Part shown: positions 11,700 through 24,147 of the stretch, one piece after another | How positions within the stretch are numbered: position 1 is the stretch's first letter | How the letters are laid out: every line of letters starts with the position of its first letter | NCBI GenBank assembly: GCA_032622095.1 | Contig: CP136066.1 | Coordinates: 63,146,609-63,210,608 of the forward strand | DNA length: 64,000 nucleotides | Source of the DNA: Siphonodentalium dalli | Lineage: Eukaryota > Mollusca > Scaphopoda > Gadilida > Siphonodentaliidae | Direction of reading: 5' to 3' | Notes under the pieces: generated by a model | Database searches by the model: none | What the model was told of the DNA's origin: nothing | The model's input: only the letters and a program-made list of their open reading frames with translations | Translations under genes and position numbers: made by a program

Positions 11700-12240
11700 A
11701 AAGTTCAAAGTTCAAATGTTTATTTCTCAAGTAAATCATGTTACATGATATTATGAGAAGATAATACATAATTATGCAATACAATACATGGTGTGCAACA
11801 GTGGAAAAGGGTTTTTCAGTGTGAGGGGGGGAGCTATTAAATATTTATATTATATTATAGGGCATCACAATGTTGTTTGATGACATGCATCACTAAATCG
11901 CGCGCTATCTCCTCGAAACTGTTGGAGATATCGTGACTGAGTGCAGATATCATGCATTATTCGAAATTAACTCTTGCGTTTTGTATAAATGTGGAGAGTT
12001 TAATCAATATATTTTTATTTTTGGAGTTAAACAATTTAGTAAAATTAACTAAATTCGGATAATTTCGAAAGAATTTGGGAATATATTTTTTTCTCAGATA
12101 ATCAAGCGAAGAGCATTGTAAAATACAATGATATTCATCTCCAAGTAACCCTGTATTACATCTCATACATACCCTATCTTTCCGATTGGTATCATTCCAT
12201 GATCCAGTTTCAATGGGAAGTCTGTGATTGGACAATGATT
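11700..12240 (-). mobile_element. 5'-truncated LINE fragment (3' end)
   Basis: On the minus strand, 12235-11957 encodes the typical C-terminal knuckle of a non-LTR retrotransposon ORF2: CMRCNTG, then DEYHCILQCS, then LRKKYIPKFF. It is followed by a short 3' UTR ending in two GAACTTT-type tail units (seen as AAAGTTCAAAGTTC at 11700). The corresponding place in duplicate B (about 22084) reads straight through CCGAGATTACATGTATTACC, giving an empty site. A 4-bp GATT flanks both sides, consistent with a short target duplication. The fragment is unlikely to be active. Confidence 0.85.
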
Positions 12241-12399
12241 CAATGATTACATGTATTACCTTAACCTGTTTATCGCACCATTTGCAGGTGTCAACATTGG
12301 ACGAATATCTCTTATCAAAAGGTGTGAATATAGATTAGAAGTTCTCGCATAATTAGTAAATCGACTGCGCGTTATCTGCATACATACATTCAGTATAGA

Positions 12400-13132
12400 A
12401 TGTTGCGTTACAAATGTGGAAGGGTGGCCAGGTATCGGTTTTGGACATTTCGTGTTCTGATTGCTGTTCTCTTTGGTTGTCTTAATGTGTATGAGAAGTG
12501 ACTTTGACTCGATTGACTGTATCAAACTTTCTGATGTTAAATATATGGAGGACGATCGATCCGTTTACTCGGTTGACTGCCGCTGTTATTTAGGGGAGAT
12601 GAGACAGAAGAAACTAGAGCATTCTCACTATTGAACACATCCCACAGCGACGCAAACATGCGTCATGTTGATAGCAGTCTACGACAAAAGCTCCATACAT
12701 AAACTTGTTCTTAGTTCGTCAAATCGAGAGGCTATACCATGGAGAAAATAACGACAGAGGAGAAAGGGATGCCAATAGCGTTTTCTTTGATGGTTTTCAA
12801 AGATTTTATTCAGGTGGAAAGACTTCTCCGTGCAATATATCGACCAACTAATCTATACTGTATTCACGTGGATAAATCGTCATCAGAGATATTCAAGTCT
12901 GAAATAGCACTTCTTTCAAGCTGCTTCAATAACGTTTTTCGGTGGATGTAAAGTGGGGCCAGTTCTCTGTTCTATTACCTGAAATAATTTGCATGAAAGA
13001 ACTGTGGAAGAGAGGAAGAAACTGGAAGTATTTCATCAATCTCACGGGCCAAGAATTTCCACTAAAAACCAACTACGAGCTCGCGAGAATACTTCACGCT
13101 TACGGTGGGGCCAACGATATGGAAGCTGTCAG
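12400..13132 (+). pseudogene. GCNT-like exon 1 pseudogene (copy A)
   Basis: This is the paralogue of the intact exon at 23357-24147. It begins with a matching ATG and the sequence MLRYKCGRVARYRF, but is broken several times. A deletion in the membrane segment shifts the frame into a TGA about 33 codons in. Two codons near 12700-12717 (CAA and CAG in copy B) are TAA and TAG here. An 11-bp deletion at about 12935 removes the PSPHS region and shifts the frame again. The downstream part still reads VKWGQFSVLLPEIICMKEL and FINLTGQEFPLKTNYEL. The exon-end splice donor CAG/GTATGC at 13132 is preserved. No partner exons 2 or 3 lie between it and copy B, so a functional product is very unlikely. Confidence 0.92.
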
Positions 13133-13543
13133 GTATGCACATTATTTGAACTTCAAGTTAGAAATTCAAGTTCGTCAGCAAATTTGGATCCCCCGCAAAC
13201 AAAATTTGTTTAGTAAGCTGCTGGTGCAGGTATTTATGCACGAAATATACCCTCATTTTGACTTCGGGTCTTGATGACAGAGTGCCTGTTGATTGATATT
13301 TTCTCGGTTAGGTGATCTTGTTCGTGGTCATATCCCGCCATTTTGAAATCCAAGATGGCCGCCGTTATCAATTTTGGATATTCCTTGTGTATTAAATCAC
13401 TCGATGTGACGTCAGTTTGGATTCTCTAGCATAAACATTTTGCTAAATTCACACATATACTTATGCTACGGTCATAGACTAATATAAATGAAGGCAATTA
13501 CTTGTAAAGAAAAACCATAATTTGAAAATTAGTCACAAAAGTT

Positions 13544-13869
13544 TGGGTAAAAATGCGCTTTTTCACATTTGGTTACATTCCGTTTGTTTTGTTTCCGCAC
13601 ATAAGAGAAAGTCTATGTCACTGTGGGGGAACATAAGAGAAAGTCTATGTCACTGTGGGGGAACATAAGAGATAGTCTATGTCACTGTGTAGGAACTTTT
13701 GCATCGGAAGTTATTCTATTTCCGATATTGTGATGGTTCAGAAATGATTTATTTTGATTATTTTGTGTACTGGAACCATAACATCAGGATAAAATCACGC
13801 AAAATTAGATAACTAATGCATTAAACATTTCTGAATGAACAGAGCAGAAGTGTCTTGTTATCGAAAGCT
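13544..13869. repeat. 326-bp dispersed repeat, copy 2
   Basis: Near-identical to 1-326, including the three 32-bp units. It begins where similarity between duplicates A and B stops (B continues with GGGTTAAAAAACATATATAC). Confidence 0.9.
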
Positions 13870-14136
13870 ACCACAACATTCATATTATATGCCAAGAATT
13901 CAAAAGTATGGGCCCACGTATGACATTAAATCTCAAGAAAACCCGCGAAAACAAAACAAAATCACATTTAATGTTCTAAGTTAAGTTATTTCCTCCTGTA
14001 TCTGTATCGGTATGCGCGCAGGATCAGTTCGGATGTGAGCGCACACTCCGTAACAAGAATCTTTGTGATAATGAACCCTCTCAAATTAGTCTCAATACTT
14101 TAGAATATAGAATTAACCTAAAAATAACAAAAACCT

Positions 14137-14195
14137 TCGGAATAGAGAACCTTCGGAATAGCGGACCTTCGGGATAGCGAACCTTCATAATAGAA
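14137..14195. repeat. ~18-bp tandem repeat
   Basis: Three to four units of ACCTTCGGAATAGAGA and close variants, upstream of the LINE open frames. Confidence 0.75.
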
Positions 14196-14395
14196 ACATG
14201 CCCCCACAAGTACACCGGTGACGTAAACACATGTGCTAATCTTTGTTGTACTATCGTGACTCTATCGGTACGATTTATACTCAGTACGAAATAACCATAA
14301 TAATACAGTCGCCCAGTGGATTATCGATCGACCACAGAATATGAAAATCTGCGTACCAAGCAACACCACGGTGTGGCGTAATAACACGCCTATAC

Positions 14396-14632
14396 ATGGA
14401 GAACATTCCAGGAGACTTTACCGAACAAACAATTGCAAACATTCTGTTCGACTCGGACGTTAAGTTTTCTCTAATTCGGGTCTTGAAACCAAGACCAGAC
14501 GGCACTCGCACAGCACGCGTTAACGTACTATACTCACATGCCGATTTCCGTAAAGGACCAGATTGCTGGCCCAGATACATCACGTGCACAGACTGGTTGC
14601 CATACGAGGATTTCATCGCAAGAAGGCGATAG
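14396..14632 (+). CDS. Putative LINE ORF1-like small protein
   Basis: A 78-residue frame beginning MENIPGDFTEQTIANILF and ending in a basic FIARRR tail. It includes SLIRVLKPRPDGTRTARVNV. The alternating helix and strand pattern could be a fragment of the RNA-binding (RRM-like) fold found in ORF1 proteins of several LINE clades; that is inference from shape, not a recognised motif. Two adjacent TAA codons lie just upstream in frame, so the ATG at 14396 is the only sensible start. Its position about 170 bp before the endonuclease frame supports membership of the same element. A chance frame cannot be excluded. Confidence 0.4.
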   Translation: MENIPGDFTEQTIANILFDSDVKFSLIRVLKPRPDGTRTARVNVLYSHADFRKGPDCWPRYITCTDWLPYEDFIARRR

Positions 14633-14805
14633 CCCGCCGGATTGCCGTTCTAAACTGAAATATTAGTATATACATGCATGTCACACACTTATAAAATGCA
14701 TGAATCACGCATATACATGTATATATACATATTGCACTTTGATATTGATGTGTGTGAAAATCCACTTCAACATAATCTTCCATTTATCATATCCTCCTGT
14801 TATTT

Positions 14806-17800
14806 GTGATGTTGAATATAGCTACTTGGAATTGTACTGGCATTTTGTCGAGTAGCATATACTTGACTAATCTATTATCTGACCTCAATATTGATATATG
14901 TGGCATATCTGAACACTGGCTGCACACACACAACACTCACTTTCTCGACTCTGTAAGTCCATTATATAACTATCATGTAGTGTGTGACTCGTCTCAGCGT
15001 TTACCTATCCAGAGAGGTAGATATAAAGGCGGAGTTTGCTTATTCTGGAAGAAAATCATGAACGATCGAGTAACCGTGCTTGATTTAGCCGATGATAGGA
15101 TTTGTGGTATACAAATCCGATTAGAGCCAAACACATTTCTTTACGTATTCCAGGTATACCTACCCTCCACCAATTACTCAGTTCAGCACTATAAAGAATA
15201 CATACAGAAACTGAATGATATAATATATGCATTCCGATCGCTTGGGCACATAATACTCATGGGAGATTTTAATGGAAACCTGGATAAACGAGATTCTAGA
15301 AACAGAGCTTTCACGGAATTTGTAAATAAATCCAACCTCACGTCTGTGCATTGTTCGCCTACCTGCGTCGGCAACAAAACAACATTTGTAGCCGCCGACG
15401 GTGGCCCTGGCACAACAATTGATCATGTTATTTTACCAACATGTGAGATGCACCGAGTATGTCGCATCGAAGTTTTGAATGACTCAGCCACCAACGTATC
15501 TAATAATCGTCCCATCTGTCTTCAAATATCTTACGATCTACCGTATTGTTCACCGAACACACATTGTAACTTCTCCAAAATCAACTGGAAACGAGTAACG
15601 ACTTCCCCTGAAATAATCAATGCGTATCAATACCATATCAATACAAATCTGCCCCATTGCAACATCAGAGATGTGGTAGATCTAGATTCATATTATAACC
15701 AAATCGTGTCGGTGGTATCAGCGGCAGCACATACAGGAATCCCATCAAAGAAATTCAATCGACATCTCAGACCATTCTGGAATGAAACTCTTAAAGAGCT
15801 ACACCAAGAAATGATCCTGAGGAGGCGAGATTGGATTTATGTTGATAGACCCAGAGACGAGTCACACCCTGCCTATAAAGCTTACAAAGAATCAAAACGC
15901 CTTTTCCGATACGAATTTAGAAAGTCCAACGAAAGATACCTCCAACAAATTGATGAAAAGCTTGATGGATTAGCTGAGATGGACATAAATGCTTTCTTTC
16001 GGCCATTTAATAAAAGACGAGCAGAAATGGGTCTCACGTCCAATTATTTGTTCGAAGTAGATGGAATTACACTGAGAGAACCAGACACAGTAATTCAGGC
16101 TTGGGCATCATATTTTGAAGAATTATACTTACCCCTTAAAAGCAATACTTTTGACGAAAACAACATTCACGCCGTTAGTGCATCAATTGAACAAATTACT
16201 AACAATGTTGAGTCATCATCTCTTGACTCAGATATCTGCTACGAGGTATCTTTGGACGAACTTCAACGTATTCTAAAATCTACAAAACGTGGAAAATCAC
16301 CCGGATATGACACACTTGCGTACGAGCACATTATTTACGGCGGGGATCATCTTCAAATTTCATTAGCCAGGTTATTCACAAAAATGTTGGAACTTAGTCA
16401 CGTGCCATCGCAAGCTAAAATAGGAATATGATACCACTTTTTAAAGGAGGTTCAAAACCTAAAAATAGATTTGACAGCTACCGTGCCATCACTCTCCTTC
16501 CAATAATCTATAAAATATTTGAAAAGATTATCCTCACTCGTCTGGAAACCAATTGCCCACATTTAATGAAAGTTCACTCCCTACAACATGGTTTTCAAAA
16601 AGGAATAAGTTGCCTTAATTCATCATATATAATACACGAGAGTATCTCATTTGCAGAAGAAAACCACAGTCCGCTGTTCGCTTGCTTCCTGGATGTCCAC
16701 AAAGCATTCGACACAGTTTGGATAGACGGTCTTCTGTATAAGCTATATCAGCGTGGATTTCATGGAAAACTTTGGCACACAATTAAATTACTGTTACATG
16801 GATTGAAATGCTCTGTGCGCTTTAATGGGTCCATCTCACGTCTAGTAGATATACATCAGGGGACAAGACAAGGAAATATTCTTTACCCCTCTTCTATATG
16901 ATATACATAGATGATCTGATCTATGAACTCCAAAGGAGTCAAAGTGGCTTGCGATTGGGTTCTACATTCTGCACCGCTCCAACTCAAGCTGACGATATGA
17001 CACTTTTATCACTAACACCGTCCGGGTTACAGCGTTTGTGCGACATATGTAGCTCTTTCAGTACAAAATGGAGATTTATATACAATCAGGATTAGTGCAA
17101 AGTCGTAGTCTTTAATGAAAGCTGTTCTACTCAGAAATCTAGAAAGACCACAACATGGATGCTAAACGAAAAACAAATTCACGAATCAGATTGTGTCACC
17201 CATCTCGGCATTCCTCTTGAAAAGAAAAATCTTTCAAACACCCTAACCGAGAGCATCTATAATAAAATCAGATCAACATATTTTATGCTTAGCAATGCTG
17301 GAATGTATGCTGGTGGATTAACCCCACTCAGCTCGAATACCTTGTATAACGCAATCGTTCTGCCACGAGGACTTTATGGGTCCGAATTCTTATGCGGTAT
17401 ATCTGCCACGAACACACACTCACTGGAAAAAATTCATCGCTTTTGTTTAAAGCAAATTCAGGGACTCCCGTATAGAACAAGAACGGATGTTGTTCTAGGG
17501 CTTCTCGGAACTGCACCGATCTCATCAATTATAGACAAAAGAAAACTAAGCCTCTTTTGTTGTCTCTGTAGAACAGATTCTGATAAAGCCTCAAAACAAA
17601 TTTTTCTATATCGCACCGAGAGGCATATGAATGGGTACACAGCCATTCATTCCTCGTTCATTTCAGAATTAACTGCCATTCTAGAGAAATATGATCTTAT
17701 ATCTCATTTATCGTCCTTTGTTGAAACAGGACACTTTCCTTCGAAGGACACGTGGAAACAATTAGTGACTCGCCAAATATCATATGTTCACGAAGAAGAC

Positions 17801-18292
17801 TGGAAAACCCGTATTGCGAGTGATAACTCCATGCTCAACTTTGCAAATAATTATACCTCTCTGAACATATCCCCACTCTGGTACGCATGTAGATGTTATC
17901 CTAAACATAAATTCGAATTTCTGGAAGCATCAAAGTTGTTGGCAAAAGCAGTCTCCCAGGAGGAGGGGGCGTGTCAACTTTGTGGCAAACCATATGACAA
18001 TATAGTAGAACACGCAGTCCTCGATTGCTCCAGCATCAACGAAGCAAGAAATGAAATATGGTTCAACCTTCTTCAACATTTTGACATACCTTGCTTCATT
18101 GAAATAGATAATTTGTGCACAATTGATCAACTAATGGTGTTTCTGTCTTGTATACCATTGCATGTTGTTGAGAAGATAAGTGACCTTAATTCATTTGTCC
18201 TGTTCACAACATGCAGTAGTGTTAAAATGTGGAAACTCTATCATAAACGCCTTAAAGAAATTACAGATGCGAACACGATCACTGTCACGTGA
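14806..18292 (+). pseudogene. LINE ORF2 (endonuclease-reverse transcriptase), broken
   Basis: The frame starts MMLNIATWNCTG. The APE-type endonuclease shows the metal-binding Asn (TWNCTG) and Glu (ISEHW), then GDFNGN and TTIDHVIL. The final SDHxP motif reads SNNRPI, so the usual Asp and catalytic His are both Asn. The RT domain follows: GKSPGYDTL, IPLFKGG, SYRAITLLP, FLDVHKAFDTVW, GTRQGNIL, IYIDDL and QADDMTLLS (usually FADD). The C-terminus has CQLCGKPYDNIVEHAVLDC, a nucleic-acid-binding knuckle. Breaks: single-base frameshifts near 16427 and near 16885, and a TAG at 17093-17095 where a codon before CKVVVF is expected. Conservation is otherwise good, so inactivation looks fairly recent. Confidence 0.93.
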
Positions 18293-18599
18293 CGCATTAC
18301 TCCACGATCTCTATATTGTCCCTTCACTTTTCAATATATAAACACCCACAGCCCTTCTCCATCTACCCCGTCCATATGCGATCCCAAATATCGATTGGAT
18401 CTCACAAACCTTATATAAAGACCACAATGTTTATTGATCTACCACAATAAACGAGCAGCTTTAAAAAAAATATTGTGGACAAAACGTTGATCCATGTATT
18501 CTAGTCAAAATGGTTAAACTGTCTCAAATTCTTACTGTATCTGACCATAATATTCATGTATGCTAATCTTTCATGTCAATTGTCCGCCATGACTCCATT

Positions 18600-18790
18600 T
18601 ACACATGCGTGTGTGTTCGAGCGTATGCACGCATGTACTGCGAGCGAGTGTGTGTGTCTATGTACACGTGTGTAGGTATATGTGTATGTGTGTGTGTGCG
18701 TATGTAGGTGTGTATGGTTGTGTCTACAAAGGTGCGTGTATGTGAGTATTTGAGAGCGGTTGTGGTGTGTGAGGGTGTGTGCATGTGTGT
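18600..18790. repeat. GT-rich low-complexity tract in LINE 3' UTR
   Basis: An imperfect TG-rich run (GTGTGTGTCT, TGTGTATGTGTGTG and similar), probably decayed microsatellite. The long minus-strand frame rich in His and Thr is an artefact of it. Confidence 0.75.
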
Positions 18791-18939
18791 TATTTATGCG
18801 TGGTGTTCATGTATATACGTTTGATTTTCTTCGTGTTAAATGTCTGTAAATACTAATTATCATTGTATTGTGTTCCTGTTCATTATATGTAAGCTCTCTG
18901 TATTACGGAGGAAATAAAGGTATATATATATATATATAA

Positions 18940-20175
18940 ATCACCATCGCCGCTTTCATTGACCAGTGTCCAATAACGCGAAGAAGATGAGGTTCAGAAA
19001 AAGATAGCGCTCGTCGTACAAAATTAGTTAAGATTTTGTATCTTCCGAAAAATTATCTGATCAGTGATAAACATAAGACTAGTCATGTCCAGAATTAGAA
19101 TCTCTCCTGTGTGTCTAACTTCGTTGCGCAGTTTCTGTTGAACACGATCGCCATGAAGGACCGCTTTATTTGCAATATATGAACGCGATAAGCTTCGGAA
19201 ATATCAAATGTTGTTTCCAACTTGGTGGAAAAGTAAACTTGTCTACGATATGTTACATTTGAGCGGGTCGTATTCAGACCAGGATAACTGCTGCTGTTGC
19301 AAGTACCATTGGTGTTTGAAACGTAAAACCCATGTCATTAACGTATTCAATCTTCGTATGTACAGGCAACACCAGCGGAAAACAATATGGCGAATAATTC
19401 CTCGTTCCCATATCGTCCCGATTGAACAAAAACATATGCATGTATTCCCCACACGCTGTTCAGTAAATACTAAACTACGGCTAACGTGTCCAGTTACTGA
19501 TTGCGCTCAGCACATTCGGAGTTGTTATGGATGAGTCATCGTAGATCATATTCTGGTCTGTACAGAAATTGTTGCTATATGTCATTTCTGAGATGCAGCG
19601 ACAAATTACACAGACTCGTTATCCCATTTTGTTTTACCCATTTGCACATCAAACACTACCATAATATAATATCAGAATACGCACTACACACGGTACACTC
19701 ACATCGCGCATAGTGGGATAACTATAGACACATTTGAATTTAACTGTAACACATCTGGCGTTAGATATGGCCGGTGGGTGGAATTATAGTGCTTTAATCA
19801 TGAACGGTCATAACCAAAATATGGTATGTTTTCAGTCATTTGATCCGCTGGCATCAGCATGTCCCTAACCGCATTATTTTTGGACTTACATGTATCTATA
19901 AAGTTATTTTACGCTTCCTGGTATCAACCTGTTCATGACATGTATACAAATAATTGCAATTGTCGTCCTTTTCATATTGTTGTCTTAATGAGCTAAAACT
20001 TACAATGGGATACCAAAAGTCCAAAATGTATCAGTCTACATAATAAAACTCCATGCCAATACTCCGATCTATATGCTGTTTTCCGAATGTACAGCCTTCC
20101 AGAAGTAATCCTACCTACTCATCAGCATAGAAAGATATGGGCAATATGAGTGTTCATCTATGATGGGATAACTGT
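18940..20175. other. Unique spacer, no gene recognised
   Basis: Chance frames at 19208-19534 (+) and 19501-19713 (+) are the longest. They are rich in Cys and His but show no ordered motif, splice context or paralogue. Nothing is supported as a gene. Confidence 0.5.
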
Positions 20176-22168
20176 CCATATTTGGGGTACCTCGTCTTAC
20201 AAGCAATTGTTCAGTCACTTCTGGAAATCACGAGGGCTCATGGAGTGACACGAGACTTCAGTACCATACTATACAGAGTAAGATACAATCGAAATATACA
20301 GGAACATAGTTTGACGGTTTGATGTGATTTACCACATCGCTGGTATTTTCGTTGTTGGAAATGTCGCTTAGAGCCTCGACTTTGCTTTGCAACTTATCTA
20401 CTGCTAGTACAAGCAAATACCTCCAACCCGTTAAGCAGCTGACAAACTACAAGAGGAAAATCAACCGGGTTTCCATCTCCTTGTGTGCGAAAATAATCCG
20501 GTAAATGTTAGAATACAAAATTCAACGAGTATATTGCGTGATGATGAAACTGAACGAACCTGTATGATGTGACGGTTTGATAATGATCCATTTATACTTA
20601 CTTTTAGAACGGTATACATGAGACCCAATGTATCAGTAGCTCCGTTCTTGTATCCACGCCTCGTTGATAGAGGGTAACTAACGATTCGTATCAACATGAG
20701 TTATTTGATGAGATATATATCCGAATTGGTTAATTGGTTAATTATGTTATTCGCGGTCGCGTTTTGTTACAAATAGCCATAGAGAGTGCCAAGTATGCTT
20801 AAATGTCGTGTTAGACTTAATATAACCTACATAATTCCCTAATTCTTTTCGCAAAGATAGTCAGACAGCCATCTGCCTTAAATCAATCATGTTTATTGTG
20901 AAATAATTTGCACGACATGCCACCGATTTCGAAGAACAATCTTACTTGAGCGCGGATGAATGCAAAATTTGTCGATCCTCTCACTCGTGGGTACCAATCT
21001 GGTTGTCATTTTAATAGAACTGGCCATTGTTACGTTCTAGTATTGCAGAATGATATGAATATAATAGGACTATTGGTTTTATAAAACATTGCATTGCGAT
21101 GGTGGTGTATTTGCAACATGACATATTTTACAATTCCTATCCATATACCGACAACCGTATTGGCAGCCATCTTGGTGTTAATATGTCATGTAGTAACCGC
21201 CGACGGCATGAAATTATCGTACATACAAATTATATCCACCCACGATACATTATTGTCTTTATGCGCTTCGAGAAGATAACAAAAATAGGGTTTCGATTAG
21301 TTTTGGACTAAACTAATTAAATATTTAAACAAAATTGGGACCAGGAGGTGCTTTGTGTACCGGTTTCACTTAAATGTTCTAGTCGGTGGATCGGGATATA
21401 TATTACACAAAAATGTAGCAGTCTACCAACGGCCGTTGTGTTAGTTAATCCATTTTGGCAAGTAATCGTACGTTCTTACAAATTTCACAATTCCCACATA
21501 TATACCGGCCACCATATTGGCAGCCATCTTTGGTTATTAGGCCAGTTTTTAAACCAAGACGGAACGAAATTACCAGATACACTAATTATATTCACCCGTA
21601 ATACATTATTTTCATATTTGCCTCCCGGAAGAAGACAAAAAGCATTTTAGATTATCTTTTTGGGGAAAAAAATAAAAAAAATAAAAATAAAAAAAATTGA
21701 GTCAGGATGTACATTATGCAATATTGTTACTTTAATGCTCGAATGTGTCAATCGAAACATATATATTAGACAATACCTTAGCAGTCCATCAACAGCCGTT
21801 GTGCTAATTTCTCAATTTGGCACATAATCGTGCGTTCTGTGTGCCTTACACCACATCCTGCCGCCTCTCATCTTTAGGGGGGTTTCTGCCTTTGATAAAA
21901 AAGTTATATATTAGAACGTATATAATTGGCAGTAGTTTCCCGTGGTATAAAATAATTGGGCATAACCATCTTACTTCTGATTTTATAAGAAACGAAAGAC
22001 AACGCTTTGTGTGAATCGTCATATTCTTCTCACCCTAAATATTATTTGACGTCACTTGACGTCATGGCTGTCATTCCGAGATTACATGTATTACCTTACT
22101 CTGGTTATCGCCCCATTCACAGGTATCAACATTGGACGAATATTTCTTCTCAAAAGGTGTGAATATAC

Positions 22169-23302
22169 TCTGTCAACTATGTCGGCTTTATTTTTAAAAT
22201 GACTGATGTTATCAACAGGTGCCTCAATAAAACCACGCGGTGCGAAAACAAGTCCGCCTATCTGACAAATCCAACATACGGATTCCGAAAGTTAATTGTT
22301 CATGCTAACCAAAAATGCAGGTCTCATAAATTCCCTCTCGAGGCGACACCTATGTCCATATTTGCCCAGACTATACATTGTAGTCTATAGCATTCACTAT
22401 ATACATTACAATATACAGGCTTTTATTATCGAAGGCCGATATGCTATATTAAGGCATCATGTACTCATCGAAGTCCGCTGGCAACCAAAACGATCTTCAC
22501 TAACAATCAAGCATTCGCGTCGCTGACATGCGTATACGCCTAATATATAGGCCTATATGCATATAGTTCCACGACTATTTGCACGATCCTTTGCATTGTC
22601 CGTCTTCTTACTATTATATCGGGGTAGTTCTTTATATGCCTAGCATATTATCATATTATTTTATACCCCGGTAACTATATAATACATGTTTACAAGGAGA
22701 TAATCCACCTTTAAGGAATGGAAGAGACTGTGTTTTAAATACAGGGCCGGTTCTGATATATAACATGATTATCATTTCTTAATGGAATGTCCACATTATT
22801 GCGATCTCAAAAATGAACTTTCCGAAATTGTTGGTAGATATCGGAATCAAAGGAAATTTCTTCGTACAATAATGATCGAAAACTATATTTTATATATTAT
22901 ATATACTCCTATAAAACATGGTCGACTAGACTATTTGTTAATATCAGAACAAACTCTCTGGTAACATGGTAAATGTCGCCATTCATCTTTCAAACTCATT
23001 GAATTCCAAGCTTTTCTTCATAACCGAGATTGGAATATAGATGAAAACCAGACATCCGCAGCACACACACTCCGCACTGTTCTTTATACCCCTCTTTGTG
23101 CTATATCTGCTATGTATTTTTATGTGTGTCCCATGATTGTATCAGGAAAGGGGCAAGTTTGTAAGTTTTGTAACTTGTGCCCAGATCCCTAGGTATATAT
23201 TTCTAGATACATTAAAATATGTTTAAAGTAAAGACAGCGCGTAGGGGTATAAATAGGACACCGATCGCACCGCAGAACAAATATAAAACTAATGCAAACT
23301 TT
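22169..23302 (+). mobile_element. Insertion in copy B with LINE 3'-end remnant
   Basis: Relative to copy A, about 1.1 kb is added between GGTGTGAATATA and AGAAGGTCTCGCATA. Around 22765-22960 the + strand reads HDYHFLMECPHYCDLKNEL, the C-terminal knuckle pattern of non-LTR retrotransposons, as in the fragment at 11957-12235. The following sequence contains KFCNLCPDP-like decay and a 3' UTR. The left half (22169-22680) is not recognised. Exact insertion ends and a target duplication could not be fixed by eye. Confidence 0.65.
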
Positions 23303-23356
23303 AGAAGGTCTCGCATACTGGCAAATCAATGACTGCACACTAGCTGCACACACTCC

Positions 23357-24147
23357 ATGTTGTGTTATAAATGTGGAAGGATGGCCGACTATCGGCTTTG
23401 CAAATTTCGTGTTCTGATGGCTGTTTTATTTACGACAACCTCTTTGGTTGTCTTTGTGGGTATGAGAAGTCATATTGATATTGATAAATATTTCAACTAC
23501 CGGACCGTTGCCTCAGTTGACCGTATCAAACTTACTGATGGTAAATATATGGACGATCGGACAATTGACTCGGTTGACTGCCGACTGTTGTTTAGGGGAG
23601 ATAAGACAGAAGAAACTAGAGCATTCTCATTATTGAACACATCCCACAGCGACGCAGACATGCGTCATCTTGATAGCATTCTACGCCAAAAGCTCCATAC
23701 GCAAACTTGTTCTCAGTTCGTCAAATCGAGAGGCTATACCATGGAGAAAATAACGACAGAGGAGAAAGGGATGCCGATAGCGTTTTCTTTGATGGTTTTC
23801 AAAGATTTTATTCAGGTGGAAAGACTTCTCCGCGCAATATATCGACCAACTAATGTAAACTGTATCCACGTGGATAACTCGTCATCAGAGATATTCAAGT
23901 CTGAAATAGCACTTCTTTCAAGCTGCTTCAATAACGTGTTTCCGTCGCCGCACTCGGTAGATGTAAAGTGGGGCCAGTTATCTGTTCTATTACCTGAAAT
24001 AATTTGCATGAAAGAACTGTGGAAGAGAGGAAGAAACTGGAAGTATTTCATCAATCTCACAGGCCAAGAATTTCCACTAAAAACCAACTACGAGCTCGCG
24101 ATAATACTGAACGCTTACGGTGGGGCCAACGATATGGAATGTGTCAG
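23357..24147 (+). CDS. GCNT: GCNT-like glycosyltransferase, exon 1
   Basis: First coding exon (residues 1 to 263 plus two bases of codon 264) of a GT14 beta-1,6-N-acetylglucosaminyltransferase. The family transfers GlcNAc from UDP-GlcNAc onto O-glycans in the Golgi. Residues 1-18 are a short cytosolic tail and 19-36 a single hydrophobic anchor (type II topology). Residues 37-136 form the stem. The catalytic domain opens with EKGMPIAFSLMVFKDF, RLLRAIYRPTN and CIHVD at 137-173, then SCFNNVF, VKWGQLSVLLPEIICMKEL, and NWKYFINLTGQEFPLKTN near 227-244. The ATG at 23357 or the in-frame one at codon 9 could start translation. The reading frame stays open to 24451, but family similarity stops at CAG/GTATGC (24147/24148), a strong splice donor, so the rest is intron. 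Confidence 0.93.

Larger units (their letters stand above)
9762..13545 (+). repeat. Segmental duplication, copy A (GCNT exon 1 plus 5' flank)
   Basis: Starting at CCATATTTGGGGTACCTCG this segment aligns collinearly with 20176-24555. The match passes through the 5' flank, the GCNT exon and past the exon into the intron, to CATAATTTGAAA. By eye identity is about 90 to 96 percent. Copy A carries a LINE fragment (11700-12240) missing from B. Copy B carries about 1.1 kb (22169-23302) missing from A. Within each copy the phrase ATATTGGCAGCCATCTT occurs twice about 360 bp apart (10750 and 11110 here), an older internal duplication. Confidence 0.92.
14396..18937 (+). mobile_element. Near full-length non-LTR retrotransposon, inactivated
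   Basis: A short first frame (14396-14632) is followed after about 170 bp by an endonuclease-reverse transcriptase frame (14806-18292). The 3' UTR ends in AATAAAGG and a TATATA tail at about 18914-18937. The 5' limit is unknown; the element may start anywhere between 13870 and 14396. The coding part has two frameshifts and one in-frame stop. The order APE endonuclease, RT, C-terminal CCHC-like knuckle fits the Jockey/CR1/I-type group. I cannot assign a clade without alignment. The element lies between duplicates A and B. Confidence 0.9.

Noticed and set aside
14281-14616. Minus-strand 111-codon frame opposite the LINE ORF1-like frame
   Set aside because: It mirrors the plus frame, has no motif and is probably a shadow.
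18599-18784. Minus-strand His/Thr-rich frame
   Set aside because: Product of the GT-rich low-complexity tract.
19208-19534. 108-codon frame rich in Cys and His
   Set aside because: Cys spacing does not follow a zinc-finger pattern and the region is unique in the window.
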